33,541 bases of DNA from the NCBI GenBank assembly GCA_027492875.1, contig JAPUDV010000092.1:24924-58464 (forward strand), read 5' to 3'. The position numbers and the translations under genes are program-made. This stretch comes from Candidatus Competibacteraceae bacterium. Lineage in GTDB: Bacteria > Pseudomonadota > Gammaproteobacteria > Competibacterales > Competibacteraceae. Below, one piece after another: positions 8,462-18,611 of the stretch. The first letter of the stretch is position 1, and each line of letters begins with the position of its first letter. The notes beneath the pieces were generated by a model. It was not told where the DNA came from, searched no databases, and saw only the letters and a list, made by a program, of their open reading frames with translations.

Positions 8462-9379
8462 ATGAAACCACGCCATTTTCTCAGCCTGTTTGATCTGACG
8501 CCAGCGGAGTTGCGGCACGTACTGCGACGCGCCGGCGAGTTGAAGGCCCTGCATCGGCGGGGGGAGCGCCATGCGCCGTTTCCCCAAAAAGTACTGGGGA
8601 TGATCTTCGAAAAGGCTTCGACCCGCACCCGAATTTCCTTCGAGGCCGGCATCGTGCAACTGGGCGGCGGCGCCATTTTTCTATCGCCGCGCGACACGCA
8701 ACTGGGGCGGGGCGAGCCGATCGAGGATACCGCGCGAGTGCTGTCGAGCATGGTGGATCTGGTGATGATCCGCACCTTCGAACACGCCAAGGTGGAGCGT
8801 TTCGCCGAGTACTCCAGCGTGCCGGTGATCAACGGATTGACCGACCACAACCATCCCTGTCAGCTGCTGGCCGATATTCAGACCTTCATCGAGCAGTGCG
8901 GCGACATTTGTGGACGGACCGTGGCCTGGATCGGGGACGGCAATAATATGTGCAACAGCTACCTCAGCGCCGCCTGTCAGTTCGATTTTCAATTGCGCAT
9001 CGCCGTGCCGGCCGGCTACGAGCCGGACGCGGATTTGCTCGAGCGCGCCGCCGGCCGGGTGGTGCTGCTGCGCGATCCGCTGGTCGCCGCCCGGGGCGTC
9101 GATCTGATCGCCACCGACGTATGGTCGAGCATGGGCAAGGAGGAACAGCAGCAACGGCGGTTGCGGGATTTCAGCGGCTATCAGGTCGACGCCGAGATCA
9201 TGGCTCAGGCCAAGCCCGAGGCGATTTTCCTGCACTGCCTGCCTGCGCACCGGGGCGAGGAAGTGAGCGCCGAGGTGATCGACGGACCGCAAAGCCGAGT
9301 GTGGGACGAGGCCGAAAACCGCCTGCACGTCCAGAAGGCGCTGATGGAGTTTTTGCTGTCGGGCGAGGAAATCGCCTGA
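8462..9379 (+). CDS. argF: Ornithine carbamoyltransferase
   Basis: ArgF joins carbamoyl phosphate and ornithine to give citrulline in arginine synthesis (anabolic type by length and context). The 305-aa protein has the carbamoyl-phosphate loop STRT at residues 53-56, HPCQ at 131-134, and the ornithine/catalytic loop [10 protein letters not shown] starting at His258. The start ATG matches the family N-terminus ([16 protein letters not shown]), but no Shine-Dalgarno is visible before it. It stands alone: no other arg gene is in the window, and a hairpin with a T-run at 9594-9615 follows. Confidence 0.97.
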   Translation: MKPRHFLSLFDLTPAELRHVLRRAGELKALHRRGERHAPFPQKVLGMIFEKASTRTRISFEAGIVQLGGGAIFLSPRDTQLGRGEPIEDTARVLSSMVDLVMIRTFEHAKVERFAEYSSVPVINGLTDHNHPCQLLADIQTFIEQCGDICGRTVAWIGDGNNMCNSYLSAACQFDFQLRIAVPAGYEPDADLLERAAGRVVLLRDPLVAARGVDLIATDVWSSMGKEEQQQRRLRDFSGYQVDAEIMAQAKPEAIFLHCLPAHRGEEVSAEVIDGPQSRVWDEAENRLHVQKALMEFLLSGEEIA

Positions 9380-9593
9380 GTGGGCTTGGAACGGGGAAGC
9401 CGTGGTTTCGCGCTTGGCCCGCCGAAGGCGCGGGAGGGGTGTCCGCCGACATAGCCGGACGCTATAAGCTTGCGCCGAAGCTGTCTGGCGAAGGCGCGGG
9501 TGAATCTGCTAGATTAGCGGCTGCTAATGGTCATTGCTTCGTGCCTTCTTGCGTGCCCACCCTGTTCCCGCCGATACCGCCTTTCGGGTCGCT

Positions 9594-9615
9594 CCTGCAA
9601 CCGCAGGCGTTTTTT
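9594..9615 (+). terminator. Rho-independent terminator-like hairpin between argF and rnfA
   Basis: A short stem CCTGC / GCAGG with loop AACC is followed by CG and six T. It lies 215 bases after argF and 72 bases before rnfA in a 307-base gap that otherwise holds no gene. A second T-run at about 9644-9649 has only a very weak stem. The hairpin probably ends argF transcription; an rnf promoter was not recognised. Confidence 0.5.
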
Positions 9616-9686
9616 ACGGTCTTTTCTCCGGGTTCGCGGGCTTTTTTCACACCGCCCAAAACCTTACTGTCCGGACGTCGCGCGCC

Positions 9687-10268
9687 ATGAAAGAATATGC
9701 GCTGATTTTGATCGGGACGATCCTGGTCAACAATTTCGTGCTGGTAAAATTCCTGGGGCTGTGCCCCTTCATGGGGGTTTCCCGCAAGCTGGAAACCGCC
9801 ATGGGCATGGGGTTGGCGACCACTTTCGTGCTGACGCTGTCGGCCATTTGCGCTTATCTGACCGACGAGTATCTGTTGGCGCCGCTGGGTCTGGAGTACC
9901 TGCGCACCATCGCCTTTATCCTGGTGATCGCGGTGGTGGTGCAGTTCACCGAAATGGTGGTGCACAAGACCAGCCCCTTGCTGTACCAGGTATTGGGGAT
10001 CTATCTGCCGCTGATCACCACTAACTGCGCGGTGCTGGGCGTGGCGCTGCTCAACGTGCAGACCCGGCACGGCTTCGTCGAGTCGGGCTTGTACGGCTTC
10101 GGCGCGGCGGTCGGTTTCTCGCTGGTGATGGTGCTGTTCGCGGCCATGCGCGAGCGCATCGCGGTGGCGGATGTGCCGGTACCGTTTCGCGGGGCAGCCA
10201 TCGCCCTGGTGACCGCCGGGCTGATGTCGCTGGCGTTCATGGGGTTTTCCGGGCTGGCCAGAGGTTAA
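9687..10268 (+). CDS. rnfA: RnfA, membrane subunit of the Rnf/Rsx complex
   Basis: RnfA is an integral membrane subunit of the Rnf complex, which couples ferredoxin and NAD(H) oxidoreduction to Na+ or H+ movement. In E. coli the same complex (Rsx) keeps SoxR reduced. The 193-aa length equals that of the E. coli protein. Six hydrophobic segments are apparent, with the conserved motifs [18 protein letters not shown] near the start and [19 protein letters not shown] in the middle; their cysteines hold an intramembrane iron-sulfur cluster shared with RnfE. The frame is open to 9534, but ATG 9687 gives the standard start [10 protein letters not shown]. rnfB follows after 4 bases. Confidence 0.96.
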   Translation: MKEYALILIGTILVNNFVLVKFLGLCPFMGVSRKLETAMGMGLATTFVLTLSAICAYLTDEYLLAPLGLEYLRTIAFILVIAVVVQFTEMVVHKTSPLLYQVLGIYLPLITTNCAVLGVALLNVQTRHGFVESGLYGFGAAVGFSLVMVLFAAMRERIAVADVPVPFRGAAIALVTAGLMSLAFMGFSGLARG

Positions 10269-10272
10269 GGCG

Positions 10273-10845
10273 ATGGGTGTGGCGATTGTGGTGCTGAGCG
10301 TCTTGGCGGGGGTTTCGGGCCTGCTGCTGGGATTTGCCGCCGTGCGCTTCAAGGTCGAAGGCGATCCCATCGTGGACAAGATCGACGCCATCCTGCCGCA
10401 GACCCAGTGCGGTCAGTGCGGTTACGCCGGGTGTCGGCCCTATGCCGAGGCTATCGCCGCCGGCGAGGCGGACATCAACCAGTGTCCGCCGGGCGGCGAG
10501 AACGGCATCGTCGCCCTGGCCGAACTGCTGGGCCGCGATCCCAAGCCGCTCAATCCGGATAATGGGATTGAGAAACCGAAAAGGGTCGCGGTCATCGACG
10601 AGCAAAATTGCATCGGCTGTACGCTGTGCATCCAGGCCTGCCCGGTGGACGCCATTCTCGGTGCGGCCAAGCACATGCACACGGTCATCGACCGGGAGTG
10701 CACCGGTTGCGAGCTGTGTCTGGCGCCGTGTCCGGTGGATTGCATCGACATGGTTCCGGTCGGGCAAACCATTACAAACTGGAAGTGGGCCTATCCCAGT
10801 CCCGTCTCCGAGGCCCGCCAACCGGCGGACCGGGCCGCCGCATGA
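10273..10845 (+). CDS. rnfB: RnfB, iron-sulfur subunit of the Rnf complex
   Basis: RnfB receives electrons from ferredoxin and passes them into the Rnf complex. The 190-aa protein has one N-terminal membrane helix (residues 3-24). A four-cysteine 4Fe-4S domain follows with Cys46, Cys49, Cys54 and Cys71, then two ferredoxin-type clusters: Cys113, 116, 119, 123 and Cys143, 146, 149, 153. This is the compact gammaproteobacterial form, without the extra clusters found in anaerobes such as Acetobacterium. The stop overlaps the rnfC start (ATGA). Confidence 0.96.
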   Translation: MGVAIVVLSVLAGVSGLLLGFAAVRFKVEGDPIVDKIDAILPQTQCGQCGYAGCRPYAEAIAAGEADINQCPPGGENGIVALAELLGRDPKPLNPDNGIEKPKRVAVIDEQNCIGCTLCIQACPVDAILGAAKHMHTVIDRECTGCELCLAPCPVDCIDMVPVGQTITNWKWAYPSPVSEARQPADRAAA

Positions 10846-12419
10846 ACAGCTTGTTTCCGTTCCACGGCGGGCTCAAGACCGTCCGCCATAAAGCCGAATC
10901 CAACCAGCGGCCCATCGCATCCGGGATATTGCCGAAACGGCTCGTGGTGCCATTGCACCAGCACATCGGCGCCATCGCCAAACCCCTGGTCCAGCCCGGC
11001 GACCGGGTGTTGAAAGGTCAACGGATCGGCCAGGCCGATGGTTACATCAGCGCCGCCGTGCATGCGCCGACTTCCGGAGTGGTGACTGCGGTGGATCAGC
11101 AAGCCGTGCCGCATCCTTCCGGTCTGACGGATCTGTGCGTAAGCATCGAAGCGGACGGCGAGAATCGCTGGATCGAGCGAGAACCGGTGGATTACCGCCG
11201 GTTGCACCCGAGCGATCTGCGCAACCTCGCGCGCAGCGCGGGGGTGGTCGGGCTGGGTGGCGCGGGTTTTCCAAGCGCGGTCAAGCTGAACCTCAGCGGC
11301 CATTGCGAGCGGTTGGAGCAGCTGATTCTGAACGGCGCCGAGTGCGAGCCGTGGATGACCTGCGACGATATGATCATGCGCGAGCGGGCGGATGAAATCG
11401 TCGCCGGCATTCATATCCTGGCGCACCTGCTGGAGCCGCGCGACGTACTGATTGGTATAGAGGATGACAAGCCGGAAGCCATCGCCGCCATGACCGTGGC
11501 CTGCGCCGGGACCGGCTACCAGGTGCGGCCGGTGCCGACCCATTATCCCAGCGGTGGCGTCAAGCAACTCACCAAGCTGCTCACCAACAAGGAAGCGCCG
11601 CTTAACGGGCGCTCGACGGACATCGGCGTGCAGTGCTTCAACGTCGCCACCGCCTACACGCTTCACCGGGCCATCAATTTCGGGGAGCCGGTGATTTCCC
11701 GCATCGTGACCGTGACCGGTCGGGTAGCCCAGCCGCAGAACATCGATGCCTTGCTGGGCACCGCGTTCGCGGACCTCGTCGCCCAATGCGGCGGTTATCG
11801 GGATAGAGTCGAGCGACTGATCATGGGCGGGCCGATGATGGGCTTTGCCCTGCACGGTGACGAGGTGCCGGTGACCAAGGCCACCAACTGCATTCTCGCC
11901 GCCAGCGCCGAGGAGTTGGCGCCCGAACAGCCAGCGATGCCCTGCATCCGCTGTGGGGCCTGCGCCGAGGTCTGTCCGGCCGACCTGCTGCCGCAGCAGT
12001 TGTACTGGCACGCCCGCGCCAGGGAGTTCGACAAGGCCCAGGACTATCACCTGTTCAGTTGCATCGAATGCGGCTGTTGCAGCACCGTTTGCCCCAGCCA
12101 TATCCCGCTGGTGCAATTCTACCGCTACGCCAAGAACGAAATCTGGGCGCAGGAAAAAGAGAAGCAAAAAGCCGAATTGGCCCGGCAGCGATATCAGGCC
12201 CGGCTGGAGCGGCTGGAACGCGAACAGAAGGAACGGGAAGCCAAGCTGCGCCAAAAGGCGCCGCCGCGTCCCGCCCCGGTAGCCGAGGCGAGCGAGGCGG
12301 ACCAGTTGCCCATCGAGGCGGCGGTTGCCCGCGCTCGGCCGGATCGGGCCACCGCGCCGGCGGATGCACCAAAGCCGCCGGTCGTGGTCGCCGCCGATAG
12401 CGCCGGACAGGACGGCTGA
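10842..12419 (+). CDS. rnfC: RnfC, NADH-binding flavin/iron-sulfur subunit
   Basis: RnfC is the peripheral subunit that reacts with NAD(H). It resembles the NuoF subunit of complex I. The 525-aa protein opens with a barrel-sandwich domain ('[17 protein letters not shown]...'). A glycine-rich nucleotide/FMN-binding part follows ('[14 protein letters not shown]', 'LNGAECEPW'). Two 4Fe-4S clusters follow, in [12 protein letters not shown] and [12 protein letters not shown]. The tail after the clusters is a charged Glu/Lys/Arg helix and an Ala/Pro-rich end, shorter than the long repetitive tail of E. coli RsxC. ATG 10842 lies in the rnfB stop codon and gives [10 protein letters not shown], the family start. 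Confidence 0.95.
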   Translation: MNSLFPFHGGLKTVRHKAESNQRPIASGILPKRLVVPLHQHIGAIAKPLVQPGDRVLKGQRIGQADGYISAAVHAPTSGVVTAVDQQAVPHPSGLTDLCVSIEADGENRWIEREPVDYRRLHPSDLRNLARSAGVVGLGGAGFPSAVKLNLSGHCERLEQLILNGAECEPWMTCDDMIMRERADEIVAGIHILAHLLEPRDVLIGIEDDKPEAIAAMTVACAGTGYQVRPVPTHYPSGGVKQLTKLLTNKEAPLNGRSTDIGVQCFNVATAYTLHRAINFGEPVISRIVTVTGRVAQPQNIDALLGTAFADLVAQCGGYRDRVERLIMGGPMMGFALHGDEVPVTKATNCILAASAEELAPEQPAMPCIRCGACAEVCPADLLPQQLYWHARAREFDKAQDYHLFSCIECGCCSTVCPSHIPLVQFYRYAKNEIWAQEKEKQKAELARQRYQARLERLEREQKEREAKLRQKAPPRPAPVAEASEADQLPIEAAVARARPDRATAPADAPKPPVVVAADSAGQDG

Positions 12420-12425
12420 ATAGCG

Positions 12426-13457
12426 ATGCGTTTTAGAATCGCGACTTCTCCCCACATTCTGCGCGATACCAGCGTCGGCCAGGTGATGTGTCGAGTGTTG
12501 TACGCAATGACGCCCGGCGTCGTGGCGCTGGCCTGGTTCTTCGGCTGGGGCGTGCTGGTCAATTTGGCGCTGGCCACGGTGGTGGCGCTGACGGCCGAAA
12601 CGCTGGTGCTGGTGGCGCGCGGCAAGCCGCTGGCCTTGCATCTGAGCGACTTTAGCGCCGTGGTCACTGCCTGGCTGCTGGCGGCGGCGCTGCCGTCGCT
12701 GGCGCCGTGGTGGCTGACGGTCTTGGGCGTCGCCTTTGCCATCGTGGTCGCCAAGCACCTCTACGGCGGCCTGGGCTATAACCCCTTCAATCCGGCCATG
12801 GTCGGCTACGTGGTGCTGCTGATCTCGTTTCCGCGCGAGATGAGCACCTGGCTGATTCCTCACGGGATCGGGCAGGCGCACGCACTGAGCCTGCCGGATA
12901 CGCTGGAGATCATTTTCGGCGGTGCGGGGCGCCTGGTCGCGGACGGACTGACCGGCGCGACTCCGCTCGATCTGTTGCGCACCCAACTGGGCCTGGGTTT
13001 GACGGTGACCGAGATCCGCAACAGCCCGGTGTTCGGGATCGTGTCCGGCGGCGGCTGGGAATGGGCGGCGCTGGGTTTTCTGGCTGGCGGGCTGTGGCTG
13101 GTCTATACCCGTGCCGCCGACTGGCGGATTCCAGCCGGGATGCTGGGCGGGCTGGCGACGATCGCCACCGTGTTCTACCTGGTTGACCCTCAACACTACG
13201 CACCACCCTGGTTTCACGTCTGGAGCGGTGCGGCGATCTTCGGCGCCTTCTTTATCGCCACCGACCCGGTCACGGCCAGCACCACGCCGCGCGGCCGGCT
13301 GATTTACGGGGCCGGGATCGGCGTGCTGATCTACGTCATCCGGACGTTCGGCGGTTATCCCGACGGGGTGGCGTTTTCCGTGTTGCTGATGAATATCGTC
13401 GCGCCCACCATCGATCTGTATACCCAACCTCGGGTGTTTGGAGCGCGAGGCGGATGA
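12426..13457 (+). CDS. rnfD: RnfD, flavin-bearing membrane subunit
   Basis: RnfD is a membrane subunit related to NqrB and holds a covalently bound FMN. The 343-aa product has about nine to ten hydrophobic segments. The attachment motif TGATPLD places the FMN-bearing threonine at residue 179. 'YNPFNPAMVGYVVLLISFP' is another family hallmark. It starts 6 bases after rnfC and its stop overlaps the rnfG ATG (ATGA). Confidence 0.95.
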   Translation: MRFRIATSPHILRDTSVGQVMCRVLYAMTPGVVALAWFFGWGVLVNLALATVVALTAETLVLVARGKPLALHLSDFSAVVTAWLLAAALPSLAPWWLTVLGVAFAIVVAKHLYGGLGYNPFNPAMVGYVVLLISFPREMSTWLIPHGIGQAHALSLPDTLEIIFGGAGRLVADGLTGATPLDLLRTQLGLGLTVTEIRNSPVFGIVSGGGWEWAALGFLAGGLWLVYTRAADWRIPAGMLGGLATIATVFYLVDPQHYAPPWFHVWSGAAIFGAFFIATDPVTASTTPRGRLIYGAGIGVLIYVIRTFGGYPDGVAFSVLLMNIVAPTIDLYTQPRVFGARGG

Positions 13458-14113
13458 AAACCGTCGCGCGCAGCATGGGGATCGCCGCCCTGATCCTGAC
13501 TGGCTTCGCCGTGGTCGGCACCGGCTTGGTCGCCGTGACCCACAACGGTACCAAGGATATCATCGCCGAAGCCAACCGGGCGGCGCTGGAAGCGAGCCTG
13601 AACCGGCTGGTGCCGGCCGAGCGCTACGACAACCGCGTGATCGATGATCGTATCGAGGTGGTGGCGCCGGAGTGGTTGGGCACCGACCAGTCGGTGACCG
13701 TCTACCGGGCGCGCCGCAATGGCCAGCCGGTGGCGCTGTTCGCCACGCCCACCGCGCCGGACGGGTACAGCGGACCGATTCAACTGCTAATCGGCGTGTA
13801 TGCCGACGGGACCCTGGCCGGGGTGCGGGTGCTGGCGCACAAGGAAACGCCCGGCTTGGGCGACGCCATCGACGAGCGGCGCTCGCCGTGGATTCTGGCG
13901 TTTACCGGTCGCTCGCTGACCGACCCAATGCCGGAACAATGGAAGGTCAAAAAGGATGGGGGCGCGTTCGACCAGTTCACCGGCGCGACCATTACCCCAC
14001 GCGCGGTGGTTAAAGCCACCCATAAGTTTCTGGAGTACGTCCAAGCTCACCGCGAGCAACTGTTCGCCCCGGCGGTCGGGGTGAAAACGGTCGGCCCGTC
14101 TCCTCGTCCCTGA
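13454..14113 (+). CDS. rnfG: RnfG, periplasmic FMN-binding subunit
   Basis: RnfG is anchored by one N-terminal helix (residues 9-29) and carries a covalently bound FMN on its periplasmic domain, as does its relative NqrC. The FMN-binding motif [10 protein letters not shown] puts the linked threonine at residue 179. '[19 protein letters not shown]' is the conserved segment before it. At 219 aa it is a normal length. The start overlaps rnfD by 4 bases; a 44-base gap then leads to rnfE. Confidence 0.95.
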   Translation: MKTVARSMGIAALILTGFAVVGTGLVAVTHNGTKDIIAEANRAALEASLNRLVPAERYDNRVIDDRIEVVAPEWLGTDQSVTVYRARRNGQPVALFATPTAPDGYSGPIQLLIGVYADGTLAGVRVLAHKETPGLGDAIDERRSPWILAFTGRSLTDPMPEQWKVKKDGGAFDQFTGATITPRAVVKATHKFLEYVQAHREQLFAPAVGVKTVGPSPRP

Positions 14114-14157
14114 AAGAGTCGAGGGCGCGGGGAGCGATCTATGCGAAAGGAGCCATC

Positions 14158-14847
14158 ATGAGCGAAACGAGCTATGGGAAGATTCTCAAGGATGGCGTGT
14201 GGACCCAGAACACGGGTTTCGTGGCGCTGCTGGGCTTATGCCCGCTGCTGGCAGTGTCGAACTCGGTGGTCAACGGGTTGGGGCTTGGCCTGGCGACCAC
14301 GCTGGTGCTGCTGACCTCCAACGTGGCGGTGTCGCTGATCCGCACTCTGGTGCGGCCGGAGGTGCGGATTCCGGTGTTCGTCATGGTGATCGCCTGTGTG
14401 GTGACCGCCGTGGAACTGGCGATGCACGCCTTTCTGCCGGGGCTCTACACCGTGCTGGGCATTTTTATCCCGCTGATCGTCACCAACTGCTGCGTGATCG
14501 GTCGCGCCGAGGCGTTCGCGTTCAAGAACGGCGTGGCGAGGGCGGCGGTGGACGGTCTCGCCACCGGATTGGGGTTCCTGCTGGCGCTGGTGTTGCTGGG
14601 CGCGCTGCGGGAGGCGGTGGGGCAGGGGACGCTGTTCGCTCAGGCCGATCTGCTGTTCGGGGAATTCGGTAAGGGTCTGACCCTGCATCTGATCGACGAT
14701 TACCGCGGCTTCCTGTTGGCGATTCTGCCGCCGGGGGCGTTTATCGGTCTGGGTGGTCTGATCGCCGTCAAGAACGTGCTCGACGCCCGCGCCAAGCGCC
14801 GGACCGAAGCCAGGCCGGCGGCGGTGCTGCGCGAAGCGGGTGCCTGA
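14158..14847 (+). CDS. rnfE: RnfE, membrane subunit of the Rnf complex
   Basis: RnfE is the homologue and partner of RnfA; the two together surround an iron-sulfur cluster in the membrane. The 229-aa protein begins with a short cytoplasmic helix and the motif [20 protein letters not shown]. It also has the second inverted half-motif [23 protein letters not shown] clear AAGGAG at 14147-14152 precedes the ATG. In many gammaproteobacteria nth follows rnfE; here tex starts 3 bases after the stop. Confidence 0.95.
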   Translation: MSETSYGKILKDGVWTQNTGFVALLGLCPLLAVSNSVVNGLGLGLATTLVLLTSNVAVSLIRTLVRPEVRIPVFVMVIACVVTAVELAMHAFLPGLYTVLGIFIPLIVTNCCVIGRAEAFAFKNGVARAAVDGLATGLGFLLALVLLGALREAVGQGTLFAQADLLFGEFGKGLTLHLIDDYRGFLLAILPPGAFIGLGGLIAVKNVLDARAKRRTEARPAAVLREAGA

Positions 14848-14850
14848 GAT

Positions 14851-17223
14851 ATGACAAACATGCCAGACCAACGATCTCCATCCGCCATGCGCCTCATCCA
14901 AACCCTCGCCCGCGAGCTCGCCGTTCGGGAAAACCAGATCGAAGCCGCCGTCGCCCTGCTGGACGGCGGCGCCACCGTGCCCTTCATCGCCCGCTACCGC
15001 AAGGAAGTCACCGACGGGTTGGACGACACTCAATTACGCTTGCTGGAGGAACGGCTCGGCTACTTGCGCGAGTTGGAGGACCGGCGCGGCGTCATCCTCG
15101 CCAACATTCGCGAACAGGGGCAATTGAGCGCCGATCTGGAAGCCGCCCTCCTCGCCGCCGATACCAAGACCCGGCTGGAAGACCTCTATCTGCCCTACAA
15201 GCCCAAGCGCCGCACCAAGGCGCAGATTGCTCGCGAGGCCGGACTGGCGCCGCTGGCTCACGGTCTGCTGGCCGATCCCGCGCGGATGCCCGAGCAGGTC
15301 GCCGCCGGATTCGTGGATGTCGAGCGTGGCGTGGTGGATGCGAGGGCGGCGCTGGACGGGGCGCGGCAGATTCTGATGGAAGAGTTCGCCGAGAACGCCG
15401 AGTTGCTGGCGGAGTTGCGCGAGTACCTGTGGGACAACGCGGTGCTGCATTCGCAACTGATCGAGGGCAAGGCCGAGGAAGGGGCCAAATTTCGCGACTA
15501 CTTCGATTACCGGGAAGCGCTCCAGCAGATTCCCTCCCATCGTGCCCTGGCACTGTTCCGGGGCCGCAATGAAGGCGTATTGCAGATGGCGCTGGAAATC
15601 GGTGATCCCGAAGCCCCCGGACCCGATCCCGGCGAGCGGCGGGTCGCCGTCCGGTTCGGCATTCGCGACGACGGGCGACCGGCCGATGGCTGGCTGCGGG
15701 AAACCGCCCGCTGGGCCTGGAAGGTCAAGCTCTTGCCGCATCTGGAGACCGAATTGAAACAGCGCGTGCGCGAAGCCGCCGAGGAGGAGGCGATCCGGGT
15801 GTTCGCCAGTAATTTGCGCGATCTGCTGCTGGCCGCCCCGGCCGGCGCCCGACCGACCTTGGGGCTGGACCCTGGCCTGCGCACCGGGGTCAAGGTCGCG
15901 GTAGTGGACGCCACCGGTAAGCTGGTCGAAACCGCGACGATTTATCCGCACGTCCCGCGCAACCAATGGGATGAGAGCCTGCACGCGCTCGCCGGGCTAT
16001 GTCGCCGGCATCATGTGGAGTTACTCAGCATCGGCAACGGCACCGCCTCGCGCGAAACCGACCGGCTGGCGACCGAGTTGATGCACCACCATCCCGAGCT
16101 GCGCCTGCAAAAGCTGGTGGTGTCGGAAGCTGGGGCTTCGGTCTACTCCGCCTCGGAGCTGGCGGCGCGGGAGTTTCCCGAGGTGGACGTGTCGCTGCGC
16201 GGGGCGGTGTCCATCGCCCGCCGCCTGCAAGATCCGTTGGCGGAGCTGGTCAAGATCGAGCCGAAAGCCATTGGCGTTGGCCAGTATCAACACGATGTCG
16301 GGCAAACCCGGCTGGCGCGGAGCCTGGACGCGGTGGTGGAGGATTGCGTCAATGCGGTCGGGGTGGACGTGAATACCGCTTCGGCGCCGTTGCTGGCGCG
16401 GGTGGCTGGGCTGAACGCGACCCTGGCTCGCAACATCGTCGAGCACCGCGACGCCAACGGCCCGTTCCGGCGGCGGGAGCAGTTGCTGAAAATTTCCCGC
16501 TTGGGCGACAAAACCTTTGAACAGGCGGCTGGATTTTTGCGGATTTTGAACGGCGACAACCCGCTGGATCGTTCCGCCGTCCACCCGGAAGCCTATCCGC
16601 TGGTCGAGCGCATCCTCGCCGACAGCGGGCGGGGCTTGCACGAGGTGCTGGGCAACGCCGCCTTTCTCAAGACGCTGGAGCCCGCCCGCTTCACCGACGA
16701 GCGGTTTGGCGTGCCGACCGTGCGCGATATTCTGGCGGAACTGGAAAAGCCCGGGCGCGATCCCCGGCCCGAATTCAAGACCGCCGCGTTCCAGGAGGGC
16801 GTGGAGAAACTGACCGATTTACAGCCAGGAATGGTGCTGGAAGGGGTGGTGACCAACGTCGCCAACTTCGGCGCGTTCATCGATATCGGCGTGCATCAGG
16901 ACGGACTGGCGCACGTATCGGCGCTGGCGGATCGCTTTGTGAAAGACCCGCGCGAGGTGGTCAAGGTCGGTCAGGTGGTGAAGGTCAAGGTGCTGGAGGT
17001 GGACCTGGAACGGCGGCGCATCGCCCTGAGCCTGCGCCTGAATCAACCGCTTGCCGACGGGCAGGACCGTCAGGCGACCGCCGTCGCGCAATCGGCTGCT
17101 ACCCGCGAGCGCAACCGGCCGCGCAAGGACCGAAACGGTGGCCGCGACCGCCAGGAACAGCCGCCGGAAAATCGTCCGGGCGCCTTGGCCGAGGCGTTTG
17201 CTCGTGCGCGACGGGAAAAGTGA
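14851..17223 (+). CDS. tex: Tex, RNA-binding transcription accessory protein
   Basis: Tex binds nucleic acid and is linked to transcription fidelity and virulence gene expression; it is the bacterial relative of eukaryotic Spt6. The 790-aa protein has the helical N-terminal domain ('[21 protein letters not shown]'). A YqgF/RNase H-like domain begins near residue 334 ([17 protein letters not shown]). A helix-hairpin-helix part lies at about 500-570, and an S1 RNA-binding domain at about 657-730 ([21 protein letters not shown]). An Arg/Asn/Gln-rich basic tail ends the protein. It may be read through from rnfE, from which it is separated by 3 bases. Confidence 0.96.
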   Translation: MTNMPDQRSPSAMRLIQTLARELAVRENQIEAAVALLDGGATVPFIARYRKEVTDGLDDTQLRLLEERLGYLRELEDRRGVILANIREQGQLSADLEAALLAADTKTRLEDLYLPYKPKRRTKAQIAREAGLAPLAHGLLADPARMPEQVAAGFVDVERGVVDARAALDGARQILMEEFAENAELLAELREYLWDNAVLHSQLIEGKAEEGAKFRDYFDYREALQQIPSHRALALFRGRNEGVLQMALEIGDPEAPGPDPGERRVAVRFGIRDDGRPADGWLRETARWAWKVKLLPHLETELKQRVREAAEEEAIRVFASNLRDLLLAAPAGARPTLGLDPGLRTGVKVAVVDATGKLVETATIYPHVPRNQWDESLHALAGLCRRHHVELLSIGNGTASRETDRLATELMHHHPELRLQKLVVSEAGASVYSASELAAREFPEVDVSLRGAVSIARRLQDPLAELVKIEPKAIGVGQYQHDVGQTRLARSLDAVVEDCVNAVGVDVNTASAPLLARVAGLNATLARNIVEHRDANGPFRRREQLLKISRLGDKTFEQAAGFLRILNGDNPLDRSAVHPEAYPLVERILADSGRGLHEVLGNAAFLKTLEPARFTDERFGVPTVRDILAELEKPGRDPRPEFKTAAFQEGVEKLTDLQPGMVLEGVVTNVANFGAFIDIGVHQDGLAHVSALADRFVKDPREVVKVGQVVKVKVLEVDLERRRIALSLRLNQPLADGQDRQATAVAQSAATRERNRPRKDRNGGRDRQEQPPENRPGALAEAFARARREK

Positions 17224-17259
17224 CGCCGGCGCGAGCCGCTGGAGCGACGAGGCGGGTGC

Positions 17260-17553
17260 TCAGTCTTCTTCCCGGTCGGCGAGCAGATCGTTCTCGTCGC
17301 TGAACTCTTCGTCCTTGTCGTAGCCCAGATCGTCCGGCTCGATTTCATCGTAGGGGCCGGACCAGTCCTCCGGTACTTCGATGGTCTCCAGCGGTAGTTC
17401 GTACCAGGCATCCAGATCCAAACCCTCCAACTCACCGTCGAAGTACTGGATCTCAACCGTCTGGGCGTCTTCGTCCAGGGCGACGACTTCGAAATCGTTG
17501 CCGGTGTCCTCGTTGCGGTACCAATTGCCGATGATGGGATCAACATCGCTCAT
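17260..17553 (-). CDS. Small acidic protein of unknown function (DUF6763-like)
   Basis: This is a 97-aa, strongly acidic protein. The first half (VIGNWYRNEDTGNDFEVVALDED to about residue 55) looks like a small beta-barrel with conserved Trp and Tyr positions. The second half is an Asp/Glu-rich tail (DEIEPDDLGYDKDEEFSDEN). From memory it resembles the gammaproteobacterial family DUF6763, which has no known role. It converges on tex (36-base gap) and is divergent from the eIF2B-like gene. No catalytic motif is visible. Confidence 0.75.
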   Translation of the reverse strand: MSDVDPIIGNWYRNEDTGNDFEVVALDEDAQTVEIQYFDGELEGLDLDAWYELPLETIEVPEDWSGPYDEIEPDDLGYDKDEEFSDENDLLADREED

Positions 17554-17663
17554 GACCGGTCTCCTGCTGAAGTCGGGAAGTGGGCGGGCCGCCGGCGGGC
17601 CGGCGTGGTCATATCCTGGTAGCGACCAGCGATCATTCTCATTATCCCTTTAGATTTTGAACA

Positions 17664-18536
17664 ATGAACCTCCCACAATTCAACCGCGAAATCGCAGAAA
17701 TTCGCAATGACCGCATCCGTGGCGCCAGCGAACTGGCCCGCCGTTGCCTGGCGATCCTGGCGGAGGCGGCGGAGACGCTGCCGGCCGCTGACGGTAGTGA
17801 ATTCCGGCAACGCTTGTTGGCTTTAGCCGCCGAACTGGCGGCAATCCGGCCGAGCATGGCGCCGATCGGCAATCTGCTGTGGCGCTGGCGGGCGCGGATC
17901 GGTGCGGCCAATGGGGATCTGAAACTGCTCCGCCGGCTGGCCGCCGAGCAAGCAGCAGCGCTGATCGCCCTGTCGCGCCAAGCAGTAACCGATTGCGCCA
18001 CCCATGCCGCCCGCTGGCTCGGCCCCGGACGCACGTTGATGACGCACAGCCTCAGCTCGACGGTGCTCGAAACCTGTCGCCTGCTCGGAAGCCAGGGTTT
18101 GCGGATGATCGTCACCGAATCGCGGCCGCTGGCCGAAGGGCGACGGGTGGCGAAGCAGCTCTCGGCCTGGAACGTACCGACGACCTATATCACCGACGCC
18201 CAGATGGGGTTGTTTGTCGCCCGCGCCGAGGGCGTGCTGGTCGGCGCCGACAGCCTGTTGGCCGATGGTTCGGCCATCAACAAGGTCGGAACCGCGTTGC
18301 TGGCGCTGGCGGCGCGCGAGTGCGGCGTGCCCTTCTACGTCTGCTGCGAGAGTTTCAAACAGCGCGCCGAGGACGAGCCGCCGCCGGAACTGGAGGAGAT
18401 GGCGTCCGCCGAATTGGAAGTGCCGGCCTGGCCCGGCGTCAGTGCACGCAACGTGTACTTTGACATCACTCCGGCGCGGTTGATCGATGCCTGGATCAGC
18501 GAAACGGGAGTGCGCCAGGCCGTCGCGGCGCCATAG
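17664..18536 (+). CDS. eIF2B alpha/beta/delta-like protein (MtnA/R15P isomerase superfamily)
   Basis: The 290-aa protein belongs to the fold shared by eIF2B regulatory subunits, methylthioribose-1-phosphate isomerase and ribose-1,5-bisphosphate isomerase. Family signs are 'TESRPLAEGRRVAKQL' (151-166), 'VLVGADSLLADGSAINKVGT' (191-210), and the end motif 'NVYFDITPARLIDAWISETG'. The aspartate in VGADSLLADG corresponds to the isomerase catalytic aspartate. The cysteine of true MtnA was not located with certainty. Bacterial members of this kind are annotated only as translation initiation factor 2B family, and the substrate is unknown. There is no methionine-salvage neighbour; a terminator follows at once. 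Confidence 0.8.
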   Translation: MNLPQFNREIAEIRNDRIRGASELARRCLAILAEAAETLPAADGSEFRQRLLALAAELAAIRPSMAPIGNLLWRWRARIGAANGDLKLLRRLAAEQAAALIALSRQAVTDCATHAARWLGPGRTLMTHSLSSTVLETCRLLGSQGLRMIVTESRPLAEGRRVAKQLSAWNVPTTYITDAQMGLFVARAEGVLVGADSLLADGSAINKVGTALLALAARECGVPFYVCCESFKQRAEDEPPPELEEMASAELEVPAWPGVSARNVYFDITPARLIDAWISETGVRQAVAAP

Positions 18537-18570
18537 AAAAACCCGGCCGTCTCGGAGAGACGGCCGGGTT
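18537..18570 (-). terminator. Strong terminator hairpin between the eIF2B-like gene and acs
   Basis: Perfect 14-bp arms (18540-18553 and 18557-18570) close a 3-base loop. On the minus strand the stem is followed by five T, so it ends acs transcription. On the plus strand the T-run is missing, but the stem directly follows the eIF2B-like stop and probably blocks transcripts from that side too. Confidence 0.85.
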
Positions 18571-18611
18571 CTGGGTTGCTGCGGGATCGTTGTCGTGATC
18601 CCGGCGGGCTG

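Noticed and set aside
10791-13427. 878-codon minus-strand open frame opposite rnfB, rnfC and rnfD
   Set aside because: It is Gln/Arg/His-rich and spans three real genes that have intact cofactor motifs. High GC alone keeps the antisense frame open.
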